NCBI RefSeq assembly: GCF_000336775.1
Contig: NZ_AOLJ01000028.1
Span: forward strand, 1 to 64,000
DNA from: Haloferax gibbonsii ATCC 33959
GTDB taxonomy: Archaea > Halobacteriota > Halobacteria > Halobacteriales > Haloferacaceae
DNA: 64,000 nucleotides
Reading direction: 5' to 3'
Position 1 is the first letter of the stretch; every line of letters starts with the position of its first letter. Shown here piece after piece: positions 57,722 through 64,000 of this stretch. The position numbers and the translations under genes were made by a program. The notes under the pieces are model-generated. The model had not been told where the DNA came from and made no database searches. It saw nothing but the letters and a program-made list of their open reading frames with translations.

Positions 57722-59875
57722 TCAGTCCGAGTCGGCCGGACTGGTCTCCGCGCGCTTCGACGGCGTGATGAACGAGTCACGCTGGCTCATCTCCTCCTCC
57801 GAGAGGTGACAGGAGATGTAGTGGTCCGCGCCCCCGACCGATTCGAGCTCCGGGAGCTCCTGCTCGCAGACGTCGCCGATTTTCTTCGGACAGCGCGTCT
57901 GGAACGGACAGCCCGACGGTGGGTTGATGGGACTCGGAACGCTCCCCTCAAGCAAGATGCGGTCCGTCTCGCGGTCCGGGTTCGCGTGGGGGACCGCCGA
58001 CAGGAGGCTCTCCGTGTAGGGGTGGAACGGCGGCGAGAACACCTGCTCGATGCTCCCGAACTCCGCTATCTTCCCGAGGTACATCACGGCCACGCGGTCG
58101 CAGATGTGCCGGATGACGCCGATGTTGTGCGAGATGAACAGGAACGAGATGTTCTCGTCTTCCTGAATCTCGTTCAGGAGGTTGAGAATCTGCGCCTGCA
58201 CGCTCACGTCGAGCGCCGAGACGGGCTCGTCGCAGACGATGAGCTTCGGTTCGACGGCGAGCGCGTGCGCGATGGCGACGCGCTGTTGTTGTCCCCCGGA
58301 GAACTCGTGGGGGTACTTGCTCGCGGCGGCCCGCGACAGGCCGACGCGTTCGAGCAGGTCGCCAACTCGCTCGCGCTTTTCCTCGCCGGTGGCGATGCCG
58401 TGTTTCTCCATCGCGCGCCCGACGATTTGGCCCACGGTCTTCCGCGGGTTGAGCGAACTCTGAGGGTCCTGGAATATCATCTGCATCTCGCGGCGCAGAC
58501 TCCGAATCTCCGAGGAGCCGAGCTCGTGGAGCGGCTGTCCCTCGAAGTACACCTCGCCGTCGGTCGGTTCGAGGAGCCGGAGCGCGGTGCGAGCGACCGT
58601 GGACTTCCCGCAGCCGGACTCGCCGACGAGCCCGACGGTCTCGCCGGGATAGACGTCGAAGCTCACGTCGTCGACGGCCTTGACGTGCCGCCGTTCGACC
58701 GTCGGCAGGCCGCCGCCCTCCCACGAGAGGTGGACGTTGCCGAAGACGCCCTCGCCGGCGTTGAAGTACTTCTTCAGGTTCCGCACCTCGAACAGCGGCT
58801 CGCCGCTGCGGTCGATGTCGCGGCGGCCGGCCCCGGATTCGGGGACCGTGCTCTCCGAGAGGTCGAGGTCGGCGGCGTGGAGACACGCCGCGCGCGAGGA
58901 GTCGTCGCCGACGGAGTCGAGCGACGGGTCGCCGCCGGTCCGACACGCCTCGGTGGCGTGGGGACACCGCGGCGCGAAGTTACACCCGCTCGGGAGGTTC
59001 CCGAGGTCGGGCATCGCGCCGTCGAGCGTCGGCAGTTCGTCGTAGTCGGTGTCGACCTCCGGGATTGAGTCGATGAGCGCGCGGGTGTAGGGGTGTCGCG
59101 GGCGGTCGAACAGGTCGCCGAGTTCGGCCGTCTCCACGAGGTTCCCGGCGTACATCACGCCGACGTGGTCGCACGTCTGGGCGACGACGCCGAGGTTGTG
59201 GGTGATCATCAGCACGGCCGTCCCCTCGCGCTCCTGCATCTCGTTGAGCAGGTCGAGAATCTTCGCCTGCGTCGTCACGTCGAGCGCGGTGGTCGGCTCG
59301 TCGGCGATGATGAGGTCCGGCTCGCAGGAGAAGCCGATGGCGACGAGGACGCGCTGGCGCATCCCCCCGGAGAACTCGTGGGGGTAGTCGTCGATGCGTT
59401 CTTCCGCGTCGGGGATGCCGACGTCGTCCATCGATTCGATGGCGAGCTGGCGTGCCTCTGACTTGGAGACGTCCTGATGGCGGCGAATCGTCTCCGTGAT
59501 TTGCTCGCCGACGGTCATCACCGGGTTGAGCGACGACATCGGGTCCTGCGGAATCATCGCGATGCGGTTGCCGCGGATGTCGCGCATCTCGGCTTCCGTC
59601 TTCTGCAGGAGGTCTTCCCCGTTGAAGACGACCTGCCCGCCGGTGATTTCGCCGGGCGAGTCGATGAGGCGCATGAGCGACCGCGCCGTCACGGACTTGC
59701 CCGCGCCCGACTCGCCGACGAGACCCATGGTCTCGCCGCGGTCGAGCGAGAACGACACCTCGTTGGAGGCGACGATGGGGCCGGCGTCGGTGCGGAACTC
59801 GGTTCTGAGTCCGCGCACGTCGAGCAGCGGGCCGTCGTCGGCCTCGCGGTCGGTCGCGGTGGTTGGTGCGCTCAT
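57722..59875 (-). CDS. Fused dipeptide/oligopeptide ABC transporter ATPase (DppD-DppF type)
   Basis: A 717-residue protein with two complete ABC domains. The first has Walker [18 protein letters not shown], signature [12 protein letters not shown] and Walker B DLIIADEP. The second has [29 protein letters not shown] and KLIVCDEP. Each is followed by the Cys-containing oligopeptide-transporter C-terminal motif ([14 protein letters not shown] and [15 protein letters not shown]). The two subunits, separate in most bacteria, are fused as is common in haloarchaea. It is last in the operon and overlaps the permease by ATGA. Confidence 0.95.
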   Translation of the reverse strand: MSAPTTATDREADDGPLLDVRGLRTEFRTDAGPIVASNEVSFSLDRGETMGLVGESGAGKSVTARSLMRLIDSPGEITGGQVVFNGEDLLQKTEAEMRDIRGNRIAMIPQDPMSSLNPVMTVGEQITETIRRHQDVSKSEARQLAIESMDDVGIPDAEERIDDYPHEFSGGMRQRVLVAIGFSCEPDLIIADEPTTALDVTTQAKILDLLNEMQEREGTAVLMITHNLGVVAQTCDHVGVMYAGNLVETAELGDLFDRPRHPYTRALIDSIPEVDTDYDELPTLDGAMPDLGNLPSGCNFAPRCPHATEACRTGGDPSLDSVGDDSSRAACLHAADLDLSESTVPESGAGRRDIDRSGEPLFEVRNLKKYFNAGEGVFGNVHLSWEGGGLPTVERRHVKAVDDVSFDVYPGETVGLVGESGCGKSTVARTALRLLEPTDGEVYFEGQPLHELGSSEIRSLRREMQMIFQDPQSSLNPRKTVGQIVGRAMEKHGIATGEEKRERVGDLLERVGLSRAAASKYPHEFSGGQQQRVAIAHALAVEPKLIVCDEPVSALDVSVQAQILNLLNEIQEDENISFLFISHNIGVIRHICDRVAVMYLGKIAEFGSIEQVFSPPFHPYTESLLSAVPHANPDRETDRILLEGSVPSPINPPSGCPFQTRCPKKIGDVCEQELPELESVGGADHYISCHLSEEEMSQRDSFITPSKRAETSPADSD

Positions 59876-60771
59876 TCTATCGCCTCCACTTTGGGGTCGA
59901 GCACGTCACGCAGTCCGTCGCCGAGCATGTTGAACCCGACGACGGCGATGCCGATAGCCAACGCGGGGAACAGCAACATCCACGGCGCGGTCTCCATGAA
60001 GCCGCGACCGGTGTTAATCATCAGCCCCCACGACGGCCGCGGCGGCTGCGCGCCGAGGCCGAGGAACGACAGGCTCGCCTCCGCGAGGATGGCGAACGAG
60101 ACGTTCAGCGACCCCTGAACCAGCATGGGAGCCATGCAGTTCGGGAACACCTCGCTGAAGACGATGCGCGAGTCGCTCTCGCCGCGGGCGACGGCGGCCT
60201 CGACGTACGCCTCGTTGCGCTCGGCTAACGCCGCGCTCCGCGAGACGCGGGCGATGTACGGCGTGTAGACGAACGCCAAGGCGATGACGACGTTACTCAA
60301 CTCCGGGCCGAGGACGACGAGCAGGGTGAGCGCGAGCAACACCGGTGGGAACGCCATCGCGGCGTCCATGACGCGCATCAGTATCTCGTCGGTCAGGCCG
60401 CCGGCGTAACCGGCGACGACGCCGACGACCGCTCCGACCGCGAGCGCGCCGGAGATGGCTCCGAAGCCGACGTACAGCGAGATTCGGCTCCCCATGACGA
60501 CGCGGCTGAAGATGTCGCGGCCGAGGTCGTCGGTGCCGAACGGGTGTTCGACCGACGGGGCCTGCGAGCGGTCTTCGATGTTCGTCGCGTCGATGGGGTA
60601 CGGCGCGATAATCGGCGCGAAGATGGCGACGAGCACGAGCAGCACCACGATGGAGAAGCCGAGCATCGCCTTCGTGTTGCTGCGGAACTTCCGAACGAAC
60701 CGGGCGATGCGGTCGCGCTGTGACTGCGTGATGGTGAAGCGACCGCGGTCGGTCTCCTGTTCGGTCGCCAT
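59872..60771 (-). CDS. Dipeptide-type ABC transporter permease (DppC-like)
   Basis: A 299-residue permease with six helices. The conserved opening is [32 protein letters not shown], followed by [28 protein letters not shown]. The EAA loop is [28 protein letters not shown]. It forms the channel with the DppB-like subunit. It abuts the upstream gene by one base and the ATPase by ATGA. Confidence 0.93.
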   Translation of the reverse strand: MATEQETDRGRFTITQSQRDRIARFVRKFRSNTKAMLGFSIVVLLVLVAIFAPIIAPYPIDATNIEDRSQAPSVEHPFGTDDLGRDIFSRVVMGSRISLYVGFGAISGALAVGAVVGVVAGYAGGLTDEILMRVMDAAMAFPPVLLALTLLVVLGPELSNVVIALAFVYTPYIARVSRSAALAERNEAYVEAAVARGESDSRIVFSEVFPNCMAPMLVQGSLNVSFAILAEASLSFLGLGAQPPRPSWGLMINTGRGFMETAPWMLLFPALAIGIAVVGFNMLGDGLRDVLDPKVEAIE

Positions 60772-61730
60772 CAGTCGTCACCTCCGTAGCGGATGCGCGG
60801 GTCGAAGTACGCGTACAGCAGGTCTGCGGCGAAGTTCGAGAACATGTAGATGAGTGCGACCACGAGGATGCACCCCTGAATCAGGGGGATATCGCGGCTC
60901 TGAATCGCGGTCAGCGTCAGCCGACCGATGCCGGGCCAGAAGAACACCTCTTCGAGCACGACGACCCCGCCGAACGCGTAGCTGAACTGGAACGCGATGA
61001 CCGTGATGACGGGGATGATTGCGTTCTTGAGCGCGTGTCTGAGGACGATGACCCGTTGGCTCATCCCCTTCGCACGCGCGAGATTGATGTACTCCTCGCT
61101 GAGAACCTCCAGCATCGACGACCGGGTCATCCGCATGATGTACGCGGTGAGCGCGAAGCCCATCGCCCCCGCGGGGAGGACGAGTCGCGTGAGCGACCCG
61201 ACGAGGTCCTCGCTCGGGGAGACGTACCCCCCGGTCGGAAAGAGGTTCAGCCAGACGGCGAACACCAGGATGAACACCAGTCCCCACAGGAATATCGGCA
61301 TCGAGATGCCGACGAAGGCGAACATCGAGGCGCTCACGTCGGGCGCTTCGTTCTGGTTGACGGCGGCGTAGACGCCGAGCGGGACCGACAGCACGACGGC
61401 GACGAGCGTCGCGGCGACGGCGAGCATCATCGACCGGGGCAGGCGCTCGGCGATGAGTTGCGCCACGGGCTCGCCGAATCGGAGCGATTCGCCCATGTTC
61501 CCCTGGAGGAGCCCGACGACCCAGTCGATGTACTGCACGTACAGCGGGCGGTTGAGTCCCAGTTGGGTTTGGAGCGCTTCGAGCGATTGTTCGGTCGCGT
61601 TGGGGCCCAAGATGAGCAGGGCCACGTCACCGGGCAGGATGTTGGTGACGGCGAAGGCGATGAGCGTGACGAAGAACAGCGTCACCGCCATGAACCCGAC
61701 GCGCCGAAAGACGTAGTTGTACATCGACAT
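60771..61730 (-). CDS. Dipeptide-type ABC transporter permease (DppB-like)
   Basis: A 319-residue permease with six helices. It opens YVFRRVGFMAVTLFFVTLIAFAVTNILPGDVA and has LGLNRPLYVQYIDWVVGLLQGNMGESL. The EAA-type loop is INLARAKGMSQRVIVLRHALKNAIIPV. It is 15 nt downstream of the binding-protein gene. An alternative ATG is two codons in. Confidence 0.93.
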   Translation of the reverse strand: MSMYNYVFRRVGFMAVTLFFVTLIAFAVTNILPGDVALLILGPNATEQSLEALQTQLGLNRPLYVQYIDWVVGLLQGNMGESLRFGEPVAQLIAERLPRSMMLAVAATLVAVVLSVPLGVYAAVNQNEAPDVSASMFAFVGISMPIFLWGLVFILVFAVWLNLFPTGGYVSPSEDLVGSLTRLVLPAGAMGFALTAYIMRMTRSSMLEVLSEEYINLARAKGMSQRVIVLRHALKNAIIPVITVIAFQFSYAFGGVVVLEEVFFWPGIGRLTLTAIQSRDIPLIQGCILVVALIYMFSNFAADLLYAYFDPRIRYGGDD

Positions 61731-61745
61731 TGTGTGGAATCTCTG

Positions 61746-63419
61746 TTAGCGGTCGAGCCAGTTGTCGCCGAACTGCAGCGTCGACCCGTCGGGCGCGCCG
61801 ATGTCGCCCTTGTACTGCGAGGCGGCTCCGTAGAGGCTCGGCTGCCACCACAGGAAGAGGTGGCCGGCGCGGTCCTCGTGGAGAATCTCCGTCGCCTGGT
61901 GGTAGAGCTCGGCGCGCTCCTGTTCGTCGTAGATGGTGCGCGCCTCCTCGACGAGCGCGTTGTAGTCCTCGTTCACCCAGTTGGTGAAGAAGAACGCCCC
62001 GTTGGGGTGCAGGAACTTGTAGAACGACACGTCGGGGTACCAGAGCGCGAGGTAGGAGCTCGTCGTCGCCTGGAAGTCGCGGTTGGAGTAGACGTCCGAG
62101 AGCCACGTGCTCCACGTGATCTGCTGGATTTCGAGGTTGATGCCGACCTCGGCGGCGTCGGCTGCGATGACCTCCGCGGCCTGCACCTGCGTCGGGTAGG
62201 ACTGCGGAATCTTGAACGTCGCCGTGAAGCCGTCGGACATGCCGGCGGCGTCGAGGTGCTCCTGTGCCTTGTCGAGGTCACGCGGGCGCGGTTCGATGTC
62301 CGGGTTGACCCACGGGCTGCCGGGCGTCGCCGGGGACGCCGTGGTCTGACCGGTGCCGTAGAGGGCCGCCTCGGCGACCTTCTCCTTGTCGATGGTGTAG
62401 TCGAGCGCGAGGCGGGCGTCCTTGTTGTCGAACGGAGCCACGTCGCAGTTCAGGCCGAGGTAGACGAGCGATTTCGGGAACTGCTTTTCGAACCGAACGT
62501 CGGGGGCCTGCTCGACGCGGGAGACGTCCTTCGGCGCGATGCCGTTGATGAAGTCGTACTCGCCGGCGAGGAACGACTGGAGGCGGACGCTCGGGTCCGG
62601 CACCTCGCTCTTGACGATGGTGTCGATGAACGGGCCGTCCTCGTCGGACGCGCCCCAGTAGTCCTCGTTGCGCGACATCGTGAACGAGGTCTCGATTTCG
62701 CGGCTCTCGAACACGTACGGGCCGGTCCCGATGGGTTCTTCGACCATGTCCTTCTCGGCGTTCTCGGCGGGCATGACCGACAGTTCCGCCGTCGCCATCT
62801 TCGCGAGGAACGGCGCGAAGGGTTCGGTGAGTTGGACTTCGAAGGTGTAGTCGTCGGGGGCGCGAAGCTCCTCGACGTAGTCGAAGAAGCCGGTGGCGAG
62901 GTAGTCGCCGTTCTGGACGCGCTCGTAGCTCGCCAGCACGTCCTCGGAGGTCATCTCCTTGCCGTTGTGGAAGGTGACGCCCTCCCGGAGGTTGAACGTC
63001 AGGACCGTGTTGTCGTCGGACTGCTCCATCGACTCCGCGAGGTGCGGCTGGATGGAGTAGTCGTCCTGCAGCGCGACGACTTCCTCGTAGATGTTCTCCA
63101 GAACGCGCTTGGAGGCCGCCGAGGTGTCGATGTGCGGGTCGAGCCCCTGCACCGGCACCGCGCCGCCCCACTGGAGCGTGCCGCCCTGCTTCCCGCCGCT
63201 CGCGGCGGTCGTGTCGGTGCTCTCCGTGTCGTCGCTTCCGCCCGAGGAACCCGAATCTTCGGTCGTGCTGTCGTCCGAACCGCCGCCCGTACACCCGGCG
63301 AGCGCCACCGCGCCGGTCGTCGCCGCCGCCCCGAGGAAGGTACGGCGGTCGAAACGACTGCGACGCGTGCCGTCGCCGGTGCTGTCGGAGGAGTCGCTCC
63401 CCTTGCCATTCTCTTGCAT
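61746..63419 (-). CDS. Family 5 solute-binding lipoprotein of the Dpp-type transporter
   Basis: A 557-residue protein with a Tat signal (FDRRTFLGAAATTGAVALAGC, lipobox Cys) and a Gly/Ser/Asp-rich linker. The canonical order of the family follows: VQGLDPHIDTSAASKRVLENIYEEV, FNLREGVTFHNGKEMTSEDVLASYERV, LAGEYDFINGIAPKDVSRV, then the C-lobe FKIPQSYPTQVQAAEVIAADAAEVGINLEIQ. The substrate is a peptide or similar. It contrasts with the permuted homologue at 47.6 kb. The ATG at 63419 is favoured by a TATA box at -27; the frame continues to 63473 without need. Confidence 0.92.
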   Translation of the reverse strand: MQENGKGSDSSDSTGDGTRRSRFDRRTFLGAAATTGAVALAGCTGGGSDDSTTEDSGSSGGSDDTESTDTTAASGGKQGGTLQWGGAVPVQGLDPHIDTSAASKRVLENIYEEVVALQDDYSIQPHLAESMEQSDDNTVLTFNLREGVTFHNGKEMTSEDVLASYERVQNGDYLATGFFDYVEELRAPDDYTFEVQLTEPFAPFLAKMATAELSVMPAENAEKDMVEEPIGTGPYVFESREIETSFTMSRNEDYWGASDEDGPFIDTIVKSEVPDPSVRLQSFLAGEYDFINGIAPKDVSRVEQAPDVRFEKQFPKSLVYLGLNCDVAPFDNKDARLALDYTIDKEKVAEAALYGTGQTTASPATPGSPWVNPDIEPRPRDLDKAQEHLDAAGMSDGFTATFKIPQSYPTQVQAAEVIAADAAEVGINLEIQQITWSTWLSDVYSNRDFQATTSSYLALWYPDVSFYKFLHPNGAFFFTNWVNEDYNALVEEARTIYDEQERAELYHQATEILHEDRAGHLFLWWQPSLYGAASQYKGDIGAPDGSTLQFGDNWLDR

Positions 63420-63446
63420 ACAGTCGCTCAAATCCGTTACTGTGTG

Positions 63447-63457
63447 ATAAAAATTGT
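63447..63457 (-). promoter_or_regulatory. TATA box of the Dpp-type transporter operon
   Basis: The minus strand reads AATTTTTATCA, ending about 28 nt before the ATG at 63419. It is a conventional box without CTTA at the expected distance. Confidence 0.6.
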
Positions 63458-63473
63458 GGTTATGTGAGTACAA

Positions 63474-63800
63474 TCCCCATATCGAGACGGTGAAAATGTA
63501 ATATCAGAGACTGTTCCGAGCGCCGAGCGCGATGGAACTGTAGAATGACCAATTCTATCCCGTCTCTATGCGTGATTACTCCACGTATGTCAACCCCCTC
63601 GTCGCAAACGACGGCCCGCATCGGCGTCCCGCAGGTCGCGACGACCGAACCGTCGCCGACGCGCGTCCTCGAACGTCGCCGATGTGCGCCCTCGAACGAC
63701 ACGGGCGGTGGGCAGAGTCCCAGAACCCACATCCAGCGCGCCGTGCCTGCTGATTTCGGGGAGTTCGCGGCCGCTCGGTACTGTCACGCATGTGACCGAA
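63474..63800. other. Intergenic region without a convincing gene
   Basis: The divergent gap between the transporter operon and the hydrolase. Short frames exist on both strands but show arginine-rich antisense composition and no start signals. I see no RNA gene or repeat. Confidence 0.45.
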
Positions 63801-63810
63801 TTCCAAACAG

Positions 63811-63818
63811 TAAAATAG
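63811..63818 (+). promoter_or_regulatory. TATA box of the M20 hydrolase gene
   Basis: TAAAATAG preceded by CCAAACA (BRE-like), ending 24 nt before the ATG at 63842. Confidence 0.55.
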
Positions 63819-63841
63819 GGTTAGTCACGAATCCGGGAACC

Positions 63842-64000
63842 ATGCGAGTCAATCAGCAGCGACTCCGCAGCGACATCGAGTCGAACGCGGAGTTCGGGGC
63901 CGTCCCGACGGACGAGGGTCGGGGGCGGACGGTCCTGAGCGGCAGCGAGGCGGACCGGCGGGCGAGAGAGTTCTTCTGCGAGCGCCTCCGGGACGCCGGT
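63842..64000 (+). CDS. M20-family Zn-dependent hydrolase (HyuC/allantoate amidohydrolase-like), 3' truncated by window edge
   Basis: Only the first 53 codons are in the window. The start MRVNQQRLRSDIESNAEFGAV followed by EGRGRTVLSGSEADRRAREFF is typical of N-carbamoyl-amino-acid/allantoate amidohydrolases in haloarchaea. The metal-binding residues lie beyond the window. It is divergent from the Dpp-type transporter, consistent with amide or peptide catabolism. Confidence 0.7.
   Translation, partial: MRVNQQRLRSDIESNAEFGAVPTDEGRGRTVLSGSEADRRAREFFCERLRDAG

Noticed and set aside
63460-63753. Short frames between the Dpp operon and the hydrolase
   Set aside because: They overlap on both strands, are Arg-rich, and conflict with the TATA boxes of the two flanking genes.
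1-64000. Insertion sequences, transposases or prophage genes
   Set aside because: I looked for transposase motifs, terminal inverted repeats and integrases and saw none; only the tRNA-end duplication hints at past integration.

Overview
This 64 kb window is chromosomal DNA from a haloarchaeon. The GC content is high and the predicted proteins are very acidic. Secreted proteins carry twin-arginine (Tat) signals and lipoboxes. Many start codons sit about 27 nt downstream of a TATA-like box, as in leaderless transcripts. The window also encodes HTH-10 (Bat-type) and membrane-HTH regulators and begins in an archaeal initiator-type tRNA-Met. A member of the Haloferacaceae is likely, but the genus cannot be fixed from the sequence alone.

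Layout. 0-3 kb: tRNA-Met with a displaced partial copy of its 3' end, a degenerate RNA-ligase-like protein, a rhodanese lipoprotein and a PadR regulator. 3-11.5 kb: UDP-GlcNAc synthesis (GlmM, GlmU, GlmS) interleaved with a secreted thioredoxin-fold/aspartoacylase fusion and an asparagine-synthase-like protein. 11.5-21.2 kb: a thioredoxin-fold lipoprotein, a GT-C-like membrane protein, an ATP-grasp enzyme, a DUF354 protein, two nucleotide-sugar dehydrogenases, a hexapeptide acetyltransferase and a 42-residue membrane peptide. 21.4-33.6 kb: DUF1616 and YdjM membrane proteins, two secreted beta-helix proteins, an HTH-10 regulator, two glycosyltransferases, a flippase with a huge Thr-rich tail and a His-rich lipoprotein. 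33.7-38 kb: a DUF4129/DUF58 operon facing a MoxR ATPase. 38-46.7 kb: a glycosyltransferase, membrane-bound HTH regulators, and a Gfo/Idh oxidoreductase with a DegT aminotransferase. 46.7-55.6 kb: a PAP2 phosphatase, a circularly permuted solute-binding protein, an LssY-like membrane protein, an arylsulfotransferase-like propeller, a GT-C protein and a phosphohexomutase pseudoenzyme. 55.6-64 kb: ordinary chromosomal genes (SprT-like, DUF1028, a complete Dpp-type ABC transporter, an M20 hydrolase).

How the genes fit together. GlmS, GlmM and GlmU should make UDP-GlcNAc. A nucleotide-sugar 6-dehydrogenase, a Gfo/Idh 3-dehydrogenase, a DegT aminotransferase and a left-handed beta-helix acetyltransferase are the four activities of the WbpA/B/E/D route to UDP-2,3-diacetamido-2,3-dideoxyglucuronic acid. 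Glycosyltransferases, a flippase and GT-C proteins would assemble and export a cell-surface glycan.

The most striking signal is an unusual promoter. At 19 places between 3.2 and 54.2 kb, and nowhere I could see in the flanking genes, a tetramer close to CTTA lies 7-8 nt upstream of an ATAATAA-type box. In most cases that box ends 26-28 nt before the start codon. This ties almost the whole surface-polysaccharide region into one apparent regulon, and it was used here to choose several start codons.
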